64,000 nucleotides of DNA from Bactericera cockerelli (lineage: Eukaryota; Arthropoda; Insecta; Hemiptera; Triozidae). Every line of letters begins with the position of its first letter. The first letter of the stretch is position 1. The notes under the pieces were generated by a model. The model was not told the DNA's origin. It worked only from the letters and a program-made list of their open reading frames with translations, and ran no database searches. Where the stretch lies: the NCBI GenBank assembly GCA_024516035.1, contig CM044956.1:5764222-5828221 (forward strand). The letters run 5' to 3'. Shown here in pieces: positions 10,398 through 21,150 of the stretch. The position numbers and the translations under genes were made by a program.

Positions 10398-11275
10398 TAC
10401 AGGGTGGGGCAAAAGTCTGGAAACCCCTGAATAACTTTCGAATGCTTTCTTCGGTAAAATTAAAATTTTGTAAGGTAAACCGGACTAATAAGACCTTCTT
10501 TTAGAGTCGGGTCGATTTTTGTTACCGGCCCCCATGTCGGGGCCAGGGGGGCCAACTTCATTTTTTTAAATACGAACCCCCACCTTGCGATACATTTTTG
10601 GAAAGGTCTTCAAATAAGAAATACATTGGTGCAAATTTTATTTTTTTTTAAATATAATTTGTTTGCAAATGGCGTCCAAATTTGTGTATGCAGTAAAGTC
10701 TGGAAACCCCTGAATATCTATCGAAAGGACTTTCTCAGTAAATTTAAAATTGTGTACGGTAATCCTTGGTAATTAGACCTTATACCTATCAGAATTGGAC
10801 CGATTTTTTTTTACTGGCCCCCATGTCGGGGCCAGGGAGGTCAACTTCATTTTTTTTTTAATACGAAACCCCACCTTGCGATACATTTTTGGAAAGGTCT
10901 AATTACCCCGATTTACCGTGCACAATTTTAAATTAACTGAGAAAGCCCTTTCAAAAGATATTCAGGGGTTTCCAGACTTTACTGCATACACAAAGTTGGA
11001 CGCCATTTGCAAACAGTTTAATATTAAAAAAATAAAATTTGCACCAATGTATTTTTTATTTAAAGACCTTTCCAAAAATGTATCGCAAGGTGGGGGTTCG
11101 TATTTAAAAAAATGAAGTTGGCCCCCCTGGCCCCGACATGGGGGCCGGTAACAAAAATCAACCCGACTCTAAAAGAAGGTCTTATTAGCCCGGTTTACCT
11201 TACAAAATTTTAATTTTACCAAACAAGCCATTCGAAAGTTATTCAGGGGTTTCCAGACTTTTGCCCCACCCTGTA
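10398..11275. mobile_element. Foldback element 2, TA-flanked, nested in family N
   Basis: Ends CAGGGTGGGGCAAAAGTC and its complement, each bounded by TA. Left arm 10400-10779 pairs with right arm 10896-11273 (about 380 bp each) around a 116-bp loop. The loop repeats, in direct orientation, the arm segment 'ggcccccatgtcggggccag' and neighbouring sequence, and the end motif ctggaaacccctga occurs twice per arm, so the element has grown from smaller duplicated units. No transposase. Confidence 0.9.
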
Positions 11276-11484
11276 TGTATGTGTACAATGTTTCGTCAAG
11301 ATCCGTTCATTAGTTTCGGAGATTTGCAGACAGACCGACGACACAAAATCAAAGTTGCTCAAGAGGTCATGAAACGTCCAGAAATATGAAACAAAAATTG
11401 AAATCGGAGCAATTTTTTTTTTTTTTTTTACAAAAACGAACACAATACTTCCGATTTCTCATAATAGAAATTGATCGGAAGTAA
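11276..11484 (+). repeat. Family N copy, 3' part with terminal hairpin
   Basis: Continues the copy broken at 10397: 'aagatccgttcattag', gacagaccgacgacac, 'gaaacgtccagaaatatgaa' and the hairpin at 11447-11482. Confidence 0.85.
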
Positions 11485-11519
11485 AATGTGAGAAACGGGG
11501 AAAAAGGGACAAAGGATAC

Positions 11520-11771
11520 TTGAACATAAATATTATACCTTCTCCTCCAGGTAAATGTTTTATGCCGGAGGAATATAAAGTGGATGACGTGACTGGAACC
11601 ACAATAGTGGTAATGACTTGTCCCTCCATCTTGCTTAGTTCCCATCCCTGCCACCAGGGGAGGGATGAAATAATGACTCAACAGTCCCTCACGGGCTCCG
11701 AGGGAGAAATCTTGAATTTGCATAATGTAGAACTCTTGAAGGAGCAACGTGTCTTCTTAGAGTATTTCTAA
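11520..11771 (+). CDS. Unrecognised ORF, possible terminal exon
   Basis: No family recognised. A pyrimidine stretch ending cttctcctccag (about 11551) could be an acceptor; after it the frame reads GKCFMPEEYKVDDVTGTTIV, includes three cysteines, and stays open to TAA at 11769-11771. Codon use and composition are less AT-rich than neighbours, and the stretch matches none of the repeat families in the window. The upstream 15 codons are probably not coding. There is no clear promoter or upstream exon, so it may be a chance frame. Confidence 0.25.
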   Translation: MNINIIPSPPGKCFMPEEYKVDDVTGTTIVVMTCPSILLSSHPCHQGRDEIMTQQSLTGSEGEILNLHNVELLKEQRVFLEYF

Positions 11772-11929
11772 GTGTGGATTTTTTTTTTAATTTCCCCACT
11801 CCTCTAGGCTTTTTTTCCAATGAAGTATGAATTGTTATAAAAAAGATTATGTTTTTTTTTATTGTTTTCTTATTTTCTGACTTTTTTCCGCTCTTCAGGC
11901 CCCTTAGAGAATATTTTTGTAATAGAAAT

Positions 11930-12363
11930 GAGTCTTAAGTATGTATATTTTTACTCAGTATTCTAGCTTCTCTTTTTTCTTAGTAGAAATGTGCCTCTTA
12001 CTGTGTAATGTGTATGCGTATGGTTGTATATTTCTCACGTTTTCTCTGTAGAAATTTGAAACCCACCCTGTATGTTATTGTTTGTATATTTCCAACATTT
12101 ATGTTATCAACAGAATTATTTTGTTTGTTGTTATATTACTTCCGATAAATTTCTAATATAAGAAATCGGAAGTAATATTTTTACAAACTATTTTCCGATT
12201 ATATTGTAAACTGTTGAATAATTTTCAACTAATTCATTATAAACTAGGTATTTTCTAAACTTATGTATCGCAACTAATTTTTAATCTTATAATATAAGGG
12301 GCTGAAGTAACATAAAAAAAGTGACCCCTACCCTGTTGTATACGTAAGGTTGTATATTTCTAA
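11930..12363. repeat. Degenerate ~60-bp repeats around a family N hairpin
   Basis: Variants of 'gttgtatatttctaacattt' + atcagcag occur at about 12020, 12075 and 12345, and related ones after the LINE at 14682-14770. A solitary family N hairpin, in reverse orientation, lies at 12138-12173. Confidence 0.5.
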
Positions 12364-14619
12364 CATTTTATCAGCAGGACTCTAGATGAAGCTGCTCTCT
12401 CTTTGGAGGGTGCACTTCTGAAATCTTTTGACAATTGCTGTCCGATTACACATAAAAATCACACCAAACAACCAGTCTGGTGGAGTAAAAACCTAGAAAA
12501 CCTTCGAAAGAAAACTAGGAAACTGTGGAATAAAGCTAAGAGGGATGGTAATAGGGAAGCCTATCACAGGTCACTCACAGTTTATAACACAGAAATAAGA
12601 AAGGCCAAAAGGAGCTCATGGAGGACGTTCTGTGGTAGTATCGAAAATTTCGACTCAGCCGCGCGTCTCCAAAAGCTAATGGCAAGGGACCCTTTCTTTG
12701 GAATAGGTACACTAGTCAAACCTGATGGCTCACACACTAGCGATAGTAAAGAAACCCTTGAAGTGCTACTTGACGCACATTTTCCCGGACATATCTGTGC
12801 CACAACTGGGCTCCCTCCCTCACATCCTGAAGAAGGCTCCCACCAGGTGCCAACTCAACAGGATTGGGAGGAGGCTAAGGCTGCGGTCACTAATCGAAGG
12901 GTAAAAGCGGCAGTATCCACATTCAAACCTTTTAAATCTCCAGGACCAGACGGAATCTATCCAGTTATATTGCAAGAAGGATTGGACCTCATAGGTCCAG
13001 TACTGTGCAAGCTGTTCAGGTCTAGTCTGGCCCTGGGTTACATTCCCAAGTGTTGGAGAAGAGCAAAGGTCGTCTTTTTGGCTAAGCCAGGCCGGAGAAA
13101 TCTGAGCCAGGCTAAGTCTTTTCGACCGATTAGCCTCTCATCCTTTCTTTTGAAAACACTTGAAAGATTAGTCGATTGGCGTCTGGAAGAGGACTTCATA
13201 TATAGGATTCCTCACAACCCCAATCAGCATGCTTATCAGCGAGGCAAATCAACTGAAACAGCGCTGAACGAACTTGTTAGCAAGATTGAATTAGCGCTGA
13301 ATAATCAAGAGATTGCCATGGCTGTCTTTCTAGACATAGAGGGTGCCTTTGATAACACCTCTTTGGACTCCATAATTAAATCCATCTCGGGAGCAGGTAA
13401 AACTATTTCCGAATGGGTTACACAGCTCCTCAAATCGAGGACAATTATCGCCGAACTCTTAGATTCGAAAAAAGAAATCAATGCAACCAGGGGCTGTCCT
13501 CAGGGGGGAGTCATCTCTCCAAGGTTATGGAATCTTGTTGCGGATGAGCTTCTTAACGAACTAGATAAGGCTGGTTTCTTTGCCCTCGGGTATGCGGACG
13601 ACTTTGTCATCCTAGTCCGAGGAAAATACAAAACAACTTTGTCTGAACTACTTCAGTATGCTCTCTCAATAGTTGAAAAGTGGTGCTTGAGTAGGGGGGT
13701 TAAAGTCAACCCTCTGAAAACCACTTTAGTACCTTTCACTAGAAAATATAAGCTAGGCGCCGTCCAGGCACCCAAAATTTTTGGTGAAAGAATTGAAATT
13801 GCTGAAGAAGTCAAGTTTCTCGGAGTTTATCTCGACAAGAAATTGACCTGGAATCAGCACATTAAGAAAACCACAGACAAGGCTAAGGCTACACTTCATA
13901 TTGTACGAAGGTCTGTTGGCAAAACTTGGGGTCTGACACCAGCAGTAACTCGCTGGATATACACTGCTATAGTCAGACCTCGAATCACATATGCATCCTG
14001 CATATGGTGGAAGAAAGCTGAGCAGCTAACTGCTCAGAGGGAGCTGGAATCAACACAGAGGTCAGCTTTATTGATGATCTCTGGTTGCTTCAGAACAGCA
14101 CCCACATTAGCTTTGGAAGTCATTCTAGGGCTTCCACCCTTATATTTATTTATCAAGGGGGAGGCCATCATGGGTGCTTTCAGGCAATCAATCAGTCGCT
14201 CTGGCAGGCTACCCGCCCGATACAGGGAACTGATCGAGAAATCTCATGTGACATACAAGCAGAATATGCCGGTTGACTACATGATTCCCAAAAACAACCT
14301 TGACCTTTCCTACGAAGTACTAGTCAGACCTAGGTCAGACTGGGAAAAGGAATCAAGCCAAGAAATATTATCTCATGCGGGTATCAAATACTATACAGAT
14401 GGATCTCGCATGAGTGGAAGCAGTGGGGCGGGCCTTTGCGGGCCAGGCTTCTGTAGAAAATCTGAAAGCTTAGGTACACTGGCAACAGTGTACCAGGCCG
14501 AGATTTTCGCCATTATAATGGGAGCCAGGCACGCACTGGAAATAGGCTGGAAAGGGAAGAAAATTACTTTCTTCTCCGACAGCCAAGCCGCAATAGATCT
14601 TACTAGGTCGCAGTGTTAA
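12364..14619 (+). pseudogene. 5'-truncated LINE ORF2: reverse transcriptase and partial RNase H
   Basis: Open for 752 codons with no natural start; recognisable LINE sequence begins near 12382 (LDEAALSLEGALLKSFDNCC). Order: linker between endonuclease and RT with WWSKNLENLRKKTRKLW (about 12478-12528); RT fingers FKSPGPDGIYP (12931); 'FRPISLSSFLLKTLERLVDW' (about 13118); palm motif A FLDIEGAFDNTS (13327); GCPQGGVISPRLW (13492); catalytic YADDFVIL (13591); thumb KFLGVYLDKKLTWNQHI; then RNase H YTDGSRMSGSSGAG (14392), E in YQAEIFAI and D in FFSDSQAA. An RT followed by RNase H, with an upstream AP endonuclease now missing, fits the I/LOA/R1 group. The stop after LTRSQC falls before the last catalytic aspartate of RNase H, so the 3' end is missing too. 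No frameshift is seen inside, which suggests a fairly recent copy. It cannot transpose by itself. Confidence 0.92.
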
Positions 14620-14649
14620 TTGTATGGTGTTTCAGACGAAACCCTGCAA

Positions 14650-14790
14650 CCAGGTTTTATAATAATAATAACATTTTATCATTAGCAATGTGACACAGAT
14701 GTTTTATATGTATATTGTATACGTATGGTATACATTTGCAGGATGTTATCAGTAGAAATGTGACACGACTGGCACTTGTGTGCAAAGCCA
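14650..14790. repeat. LINE-flanking ~60-bp repeat units
   Basis: 'cattttatcattagcaatgt' and 'gttatcagtagaaatgtgac' repeat the theme seen before the LINE at 11930-12363, together with tgtatacgtatgg. The LINE appears to sit inside, or to have captured, such a repeat. Confidence 0.45.
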
Positions 14791-15410
14791 CTGGATGATA
14801 AAATGTTTGGAGCGACAGAGGTGCCTCACAACTGACAACAGATACCCGCTCATATTCAGGGTGCTGTCAAAGGTAAATAGATTTTATTCGATTTCAATTT
14901 ATTTATTTTTAAATAATTAATTTATTTAAATTATTTATATTTTGCCAGGAGAACGAATGAGGTGTGTCTTAAATTTTAATTATTTTTTGTAATGTTTATG
15001 ACAAGAGTTTTACAAACTTATTCATTTTATAGCAATAAAACAAGAGCCAATTTAGGCGTTTATTGTCATGATATCACTTCTTTTTATGAAACATTCGTTC
15101 TCCCTTTTTTTTCACATGAAGACTTCGAGTAATTTTTGATTATAATCATTACCATTTACATTAGGTACATAAAGTTATAATTATGATCTCAATCTCATGG
15201 ACACGGCATGAATCAAGGCAATTTCAGCGAGCCAACAACAGGCGTGGCTAGGACTTACATGAGTGAACATTAAAATTCGAGCAAAGGCAATGCAGCGTGC
15301 GTCATCCGGACCTTGCCGAGTTGTTCAAAAATGGAAGAGATTTTTTATTTGTAATATTTTAGAACATAAATGGCCGTAAAACATTCTTATGGCTAAGAAG
15401 AAAAAAAAAA
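14791..15410. other. Unassigned AT-rich stretch
   Basis: Nothing recognised on either strand. Confidence 0.4.
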
Positions 15411-15416
15411 GAACAC

Positions 15417-15457
15417 AATAATTCCAATTTATAATATTAGAAATTTCTCAAAAGTAA
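15417..15457. repeat. Decayed solitary family N hairpin
   Basis: 'ataattccaatttataatat' then tagaaatttctcaaaagt, preceded by the aagaacacaat that introduces the hairpin in full copies. Confidence 0.6.
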
Positions 15458-15521
15458 AAGAAAGAAATATAATACAATCAAAGGTCCCACAATGACCACA
15501 CGCATCGCTTCCCCCAACCTG

Positions 15522-15589
15522 TATAAAATGGACCTCGTTTCACAACGACCAAAGTCACCAGAGTTCTGTGATTCTGTGTGACAGTGAGT
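15522..15589 (+). promoter_or_regulatory. Candidate TATA promoter with short first exon
   Basis: TATAAAAT at 15522-15529, about 30 bp before an A/G-rich potential start near 15553, and a consensus donor GTGAGT at 15584-15589. This spacing is typical of insect genes with a very short non-coding first exon. No downstream exon was recognised. It could be coincidence. Confidence 0.25.
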
Positions 15590-15945
15590 GGCTAGATTAG
15601 GGCGTCATCCTTGGTTTGAAAAAACTCAGTTCTGCAATCGAAATCCCGCTCGGATTTTCATTTCTGGAGGGATGAATTTGTTAGTGGGGATTTTAGTTTC
15701 ATTTATTTTTTCCACCAACTATTTCTCGGCTGGGATGTTGACATCATTTGATAGATGCAATGCATTTGATGGTTTTTACATTGGTTCTCATGATAGTCTA
15801 ATGGATATGTTGATATAGGCCGGTTGGCTGGCGCTACTTGACGAGCGCTCGCCTCCCGACGAGCTTGATATAAAAAAGTCATATTCATTTTTTTTTATAA
15901 TAATAAATATAGTTAAAAATATATATATATTTTATTTTTCACAAG
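15590..15945. other. Unassigned spacer
   Basis: A 76-codon frame (15588-15818) starts with GTG and is not recognised. The rest is AT-rich, ending in a short TA run near 15920. Confidence 0.3.
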
Positions 15946-16048
15946 TACTCAAACTTGCTTTACTAAATCTACGTTGAAACCGGGACTTGAACCACTGACC
16001 TCCAAGTTACAAGTCCGCCGCCTTATCGATCAAACTCCTGAAGTCTGT
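15946..16048 (-). mobile_element. SINE family A, tRNA-like head
   Basis: Minus strand 'gacttgtaacttggaggtca' then gtggttcaagtcccgg and aaagcaagtttgagt. The 3' tail seen at 3922 and 28892 is absent. Confidence 0.75.
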
Positions 16049-16072
16049 CTAATGGATATAAATTTACTAGCG

Positions 16073-16304
16073 GGCTGTCGCCCGCTTTGCGGGCCGAGGC
16101 ATGGCCGTGAAAGCAAAAAGTCCTTTTTACAACACCAATGGCAGGTGTTGTAGTGGGAATTTCGAAAAATCCCGTCTTATTGCACATCTAGACTATAAGA
16201 CAAAGCTACATACCTACCAAATTTCAGCTTCCTAGGACTTACCAGTTCGGAGAAACAGTGATGATCAGTCAGTCAGTCAGTGACTTTGACATTTATGTAT
16301 TAAG
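16073..16304 (+). repeat. Dispersed repeat with (TCAG)n end
   Basis: Starts 'actagcgggctgtcgcccgc', a GC-rich island with an internal hairpin, continues cgaaaaatcccgtctta and 'aaatttcagcttcctaggac', and ends in TCAGTCAGTCAGTCAGTG. I recall this arrangement from dispersed arthropod repeats but cannot assign a class. It is the only copy here. Confidence 0.55.
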
Positions 16305-16400
16305 GTTGCGATAGCTCAGTGGTAAGATATTCGCTTGCCATGCGGAAGGTCTAAGGTTCGAGTCCCCTGAGGGCTTCCGACAAAAATTGGTTACAGTAGG
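16305..16400 (+). mobile_element. SINE family I, tRNA-like head
   Basis: A-box 'tagctcagtggtaagatat' and B-box aggttcgagtcccc with cttgccatgcgg between, followed by ttggttacagt which begins the family I body at 23580 and 32790. Cut off by the GA tract. Not a tRNA gene: the acceptor ends do not pair. Confidence 0.75.
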
Positions 16401-17255
16401 AGGAAAAAGAGAGAGATTGAGAGTTCATGGAAATGAAAAAGATGTATAATGGGAAAAAGAAAGAGATAACAACACAAAGGAATAAAGAAGAGTAAAATGG
16501 AGGGAAATAAAAAAATGGGAGTGAAATAAGAGTAAAAATGAGTGGGAATGAAAAATTGGGGAGTGAAACAGAGAGGGAGGGAGGCAGTGAAGTTGGATAT
16601 TAGAAAAGGAAAGAGAAGGAAGGAGATAAGTAGAAAGAGAGAGCGAGAGAGAGGTAGAGAAATAGAAGAGATGGGGAGGGAAAAAGAAATAGATAGTGAC
16701 AGAAAGAGAGAGAGAGACAATGAAAATAAAAGAGATGGATTTTGAGGACGAAAAAGAGTTAAGACGACAAAGAAAGAAAGAAGAGTAAAAATGACAGAGA
16801 ATGAATTATTGGAAGATAAAAAGAGAGAGATAGATAGAGGGAGGGAGGCAGAGAGATAAAGAGGTGAATTTGGATGTTGAAAAGTGGGAAGAGAGAGAGA
16901 GAGGGAAAGCGGAAGAGCGAAGATAGTTAGAAAGTGAGAGAAAGGGAAGAAGAGGGAGATAGTTAGAAAAGGGGAGAGAGGGAGTTGGAGAATGGAAAGG
17001 ATAAAGAGTAGGAGAGAGATAAAGAGAGAGATAAAGAGAGAGAGGCATAGAAAGGGAGAGAGAGAGGGAAGGAGAAGGAGAGAGGTAGAAAGGGGCAGCG
17101 GAAGAGAGTTACAAAGGAAAAGAGAGAGAAGAAGAGAGAGAGAGAGGTAGAAAGGGCGAGACATAGAAAGGGAGAGAGGGAAGGAGAGGTAGAAAGGATA
17201 GAGAGTGGGAGAGAGAGTTAAAAAAAGAGAGAGAAAAGGAATTGTACACAACCCA
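16395..17255. repeat. 860-bp polypurine tract
   Basis: Nearly all A and G on the plus strand with many GAGAGAGA runs. The 312-codon minus-strand frame is a by-product (Ser/Leu/Phe/Pro only). Confidence 0.9.
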
Positions 17256-17644
17256 TTGGTAAGGGTGACTCTCCAGGGACCGCCAGAGTTTTGAATCAGA
17301 CATTTTATCCTTTGTTCCACCCTTGTCACTTACGGAGGAGCCTTTGCCCTTCTCACCAACATCAAACAAAGGTCCTTATGTTGGGGAGCAAAGCAGAATT
17401 GCTCTGGGTCATTGGGCAGGGGCACTTTAATAAATTACTCCGGCTCATTCGGGATCAACAGTCTTGGAGAACAATCGCATGTTGAAAATGAACCTAAATG
17501 AAAATGAAACTGGAGGGAAAAAAAAGGATACAGTTTATTTACGATACAAATTGAGTCTTTTTTTAAGATACATTGATATTCATGCAATACTGTACATCTT
17601 GATAACAAGTGAGGCTTTGTTTAACTTCTATCAAAAAGGGACTC
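17256..17644. other. Unassigned, less AT-rich stretch
   Basis: No repeat match in the window. A minus-strand frame with ATG at 17366 runs to a possible donor GTAAGT near 17330, but the peptide is short and not recognised. Confidence 0.3.
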
Positions 17645-17685
17645 TTTAGTCCTAACGGGGCAGTATAAATAAAGCATATTGCTTT
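17645..17685 (+). mobile_element. SINE family F, 3' end only
   Basis: 'tagtcctaacggggcagtat' then aaataaagc, as at the ends of the copies at 35264 and 44125. Confidence 0.6.
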
Positions 17686-17687
17686 AA

Positions 17688-17905
17688 TACTTCCGAGAAA
17701 TTTCTAATTATAAAAATCGGAAGTATTGTAATTTTTTTTCTTTTTTTTTATTTCAATTTTTTTCAAATTTCTGCACGTTTTTTTTTATTGCTTTATTTAA
17801 ATACTTCCGAGAAATTTCTAATATTAAAATCGGAAGTATTGTAATATTTTTTTTTTGCTTTCATTTCAATTTTTTTCATATCTCTGGACGTTTTTTTTTT
17901 TATTG
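17688..17905 (-). repeat. Two tandem family N 3' ends
   Basis: Hairpins at 17689-17724 and 17802-17837, each followed by a T-rich stretch with 'tttcaatttttttca' and 'tctggacgttt' (the 3' sequence of family N reversed). A 113-bp tandem duplication of the terminus. Confidence 0.75.
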
Positions 17906-18560
17906 CATGTAGCTACTGACAAAGAACACGAGCTGTCAAAAAAAGCCGCCTCCTGTAACCTAAAATTTTTATTACAACAAATGCTGATAATGCAGAAGAA
18001 ACATGGCACAAGAAAATGAGATTCAAAGTAGACACAGGACAGCCTTTGAGAATTATTTTACAAAAGTCAGGTAAAGAAATAAGGAGGCAGCTTGTTTTAA
18101 TGACAGTTACGGCATCTTTTATCGCAGTTTTATTTCCTGCTAGCACTGGGAGAAATTTCAAGAACACTGACGGCTACGTTGTCGGGATTTTCGAAAAGTA
18201 CAGAAGGTATAGTTATAGGTACCTATACGTATTCCAAACCGTCCCTTTAACTAAAACTGTCCTTTTAAGTAAAAGAATAGTTTTGAATGAACTATGAATA
18301 TTATAAAAAGTGGTCCAACACATGCTTTGCATTTATTCAAACAATAAAAGTTTCTTTATATACAGGATTTCTATAAAGTATCACCCAGGCCTGGGTTTCT
18401 CAAAAGTGCAAGCGAGATATTTAATGGAGCCTTTGATGACAATACGACCATGACGACTTTTTTTTATTTCAAAATAAAAATAATAACACTCTTCATCATT
18501 ATCTTTCCTCGATCTCTTTGGATACGTATGTACGTATACTCTATAATTATGCAGTTCAAA
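17906..18560. other. Unassigned, contains a 93-codon ORF
   Basis: The plus frame 18016-18297 starts ATG and reads through without recognisable domains. No other copy in the window. It might be coding but there is no splice or homology support. Confidence 0.25.
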
Positions 18561-18563
18561 AAA

Positions 18564-18632
<69 letters not shown>

Positions 18633-19335
18633 ATGTCTCCATCAATTTCTTCCTCTTTGATTTTTGACCTCAATTTTCATTACTACTGTCTTGTTCTATT
18701 TCTATCTTTTAGAGTTTTCTCAACAACCATCCCTCCCTTTTTCTCTTTGCTACCCTCGCTCTCTCTCTCTATCTTTCAATGTCCCTTTATCTCTCTTTCT
18801 TTCACTTTCTCCCAATTCTTTATCTCCTTCTCTCTCTCCCCCTTTTCCTCTCCCTTTACCTCTTTCCTGTTCTCTCAATTTTTTCTCTCCCTGGCTTCTC
18901 TTTTGTCTTATAATACTTAGCCGAGTACAACCGATCCTCCATTTTATTTTAAATTTATCATGAACTCTGGCGTATAATTGAAGCTTCTGTATAATAAAAA
19001 AAAAAGAAAAAAAAAAAATCTTTCCTGTTTTAAGAACGTGACAATGAGTTGAATGAAATTTTCTTAATTAGATTTTCTTGTCTTTTCATCGTAATTCTCC
19101 CTCAGCTATTTATCTCTCCCTCTCTTTCCCTCCTCTCTCTCTCTTACTTTCTCCTTTCCTGCCCTCTCTCTCTCTTTCCCTCAGCTATTTATCTCTCCCC
19201 CTCTTTCTCTTATCTCTGTCTCGCTCTTACTTTCTCTCTCTCCTCTCTCTTTACCTCAGCTACTTATCTCTCCCCCTCTTTCTCTGCTCTCTCTCTCTCT
19301 CTCTTCCCTTCAGCTATTTATCTCTCCAAATCTTA
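18561..19335. repeat. Pyrimidine-rich block with pure (CT)n
   Basis: Uninterrupted (CT)n at about 18567-18628, then degenerate CT-rich sequence at 18740-18900 and 19100-19330 containing several 'cagctatttatctctc' units. About 150 bp of AT-rich sequence lies between. Confidence 0.85.
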
Positions 19336-19525
19336 ACCCAAATAAGGGTTGGGTGGAAGAGATTGCCACAGGCAATAACCCCGCCCTTTAGGTAGGACAT
19401 TATTGTTATTTTCTTCTTTTTTTTACTTATTTATTTTGTCATTTGTTTGTTTTTTTTTTTTCTTTTCTTAATTTTATACTGTTACCTGTACTTTGTCCTC
19501 CTAATAAAGCTTAAAAAAAAAATCT
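19336..19525 (+). repeat. Family E LINE-like 3' tail
   Basis: 'gggttgggtggaagagattg' then ccacaggcaataaccccgccc, T-rich middle, and cctaataaagctt. Inserted inside the CT-rich block, which resumes after it with the same cagctacttatctct unit. Confidence 0.8.
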
Positions 19526-19638
19526 TTCTCTCCTCTCTCTCTTTCCCTCAGCTACTTATCTCTACCCCTCTTTCTCTCCTCTCTGTGTTTTACTTTCTCT
19601 TTTCCTGTCTTCTCTCTTTAACTCTTTTCCTTGCTCCC

Positions 19639-19670
<32 letters not shown>

Positions 19671-19768
19671 CTCTCTCTCTCTTACCTTCTTTTTCCTTCT
19701 TCCTCTCCTTTTTTCCCTCAACTCATTATCTCAACCCCTCTTTCTCTCCTCTCTCACTTTCTTTTAAT
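19526..19768. repeat. Pyrimidine-rich tract
   Basis: Continuation of the block at 18561 beyond the family E insertion, including (CT)n at 19637-19680. Confidence 0.85.
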
Positions 19769-19818
19769 GTAACCTGGAGGTCGGTGGTTCAAGTCCCGGT
19801 TTCAGCGTAGATTTAGAA
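19769..19818 (+). mobile_element. SINE family A head fragment
   Basis: 'gtaacctggaggtcggtggt' then tcaagtcccggtttcagcg: the B-box half of the tRNA-like head. Confidence 0.65.
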
Positions 19819-19870
19819 AACTCTTTTATATTTTTTTTTTTATATCTTCTCATTTCTTGGATGAGTATTT

Positions 19871-20072
19871 ATTCATCGTGCAGTTAAAGCGCTAGTCTGT
19901 TAATCAAGGTAGAGTTGGTTTGAGTCCCGACCCAGTGCATGAATATCCTCATTAATTTGAGTTTGTGACCACATAATAATAAGACTATGAGGGTTAGGTG
20001 GTAGAAAAGGCTTTGAGCATTAACCTCACCTGGTGGTTACGTTCCACTAGGGAGTATTGTTATTATTATTTC
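19871..20072 (+). mobile_element. SINE family B
   Basis: Head with 'gcgctagtctgttaatcaag' and a diverged B-box gtttgagtccc, middle 'gtttgtgaccacataataat', and the tail 'cacctggtggttacgttcca' with a GTTATTATTATT end. Nearly full length. Confidence 0.85.
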
Positions 20073-20369
20073 GATGTTCCACTTGCTGCACCTCCCACCC
20101 CACCCTCCATCACTAAAAATTATGATTTATTAAAAATAAATAAATAAATTTGATTTAAAAATATTAATTTGTAAACCATCGTTCTCTCTTTCTTTCTAAT
20201 CTTCTTTGTAATCTCTATACATTTCTCCTCTCTTCCCACTCTTTATACGACCTCATTTTTCTCCTTTAAACTTTATACGTAAATATTTATATAATTCAAT
20301 ATTTTTCCTTCTTAAAAAACAAGCATAGCGCAGAGATGGAAATTAAGAACAACATCCAAGTTAGCAGAG
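20073..20369. other. Unassigned AT-rich stretch
   Basis: Nothing recognised; a short TAAATAAATAAAT run at 20137. Confidence 0.4.
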
Positions 20370-20640
20370 GTTAATGAGTTTTCATTTCTCGCGCTTTGTA
20401 TCGTAAATATTTTCAACTTTTGCAAAGGTTCGCTGAACCTTGAATTCAAACGAAGGCTAATTTTAATTGTAACCTTGGTTCAGAAAATTATTATTGTGTG
20501 AAATTTTAATTATTTAAAATGTCACACAGTAATTTTTGTACAAATGTTAATAAGTTTCCATCTTGCGCGCATTGTATCATGTTTTTTTTAACATGAATTC
20601 AAATGAAGGCCAATTTTAATTGTCACCTTGCGGCGCGAAC
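20370..20640. repeat. Local direct duplication, about 180 bp apart
   Basis: 'gaattcaaacgaaggctaat' + tttaattgtaacctt (20442-20475) recurs with few changes at 20594-20628, and the upstream parts with cgcgctttgtatc / cgcgcattgtatc also align. Confidence 0.65.
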
Positions 20641-21081
20641 GACCTGTCTGTCGACAAGGTTAAAGAGCTTAAAATAAAAAATAAAAAAATATCACCTTGG
20701 TTTAAGATATTATACATTTTTTTTTCCACACAAGATATTGTGTGTCACTAAATAACAGCAATAAGTGACGTGAGAGAACAATCATTACTGATTTGTCTCA
20801 TTAAATAAGGTCTAATTAAATAATAAACAATCCTACAATAAACATGCAAATAAATTAGATCTAACAATGGATTTAAATAAACTACTCACTATATTAAGGA
20901 GCTAAACTAGTAGAGGAAGAAATAAAAACTTTACCTCACTTTCTTTCCTTCACTGTTAATTATAAAATTTTACATAATTAGCTAGGTATAGTAATGTAAG
21001 ATCAAGAATTTAATTCAACTGAATTGTTAAAAATAAAATACAAATACAAATTTACTAATGCAAAAATTACATAGATTGATT

Positions 21082-21083
<2 letters not shown>
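20641..21083. other. Unassigned AT-rich stretch
   Basis: Nothing recognised. Confidence 0.4.
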
Positions 21084-21118
<35 letters not shown>

Positions 21119-21150
21119 TCTCCATGGTCATATCACGACAGGGCTGTTAT
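21084..21150 (-). mobile_element. 5S/J SINE extreme 3' tail
   Basis: A 30-odd T run then 'ctccatggtcatatcacgac', the reverse of the terminal ...gtcgtgatatgaccatgg of the 5S SINE with its poly-A. Confidence 0.6.

Noticed and set aside
12138..12173. Rho-independent terminator-like hairpin
   Set aside because: It is the family N terminal hairpin, and the DNA is eukaryotic.
16391..17329. 312-codon minus-strand ORF
   Set aside because: Composed of Leu, Ser, Pro and Phe because it reads the complement of a GA-rich tract; no domain and no codon signature of a gene.
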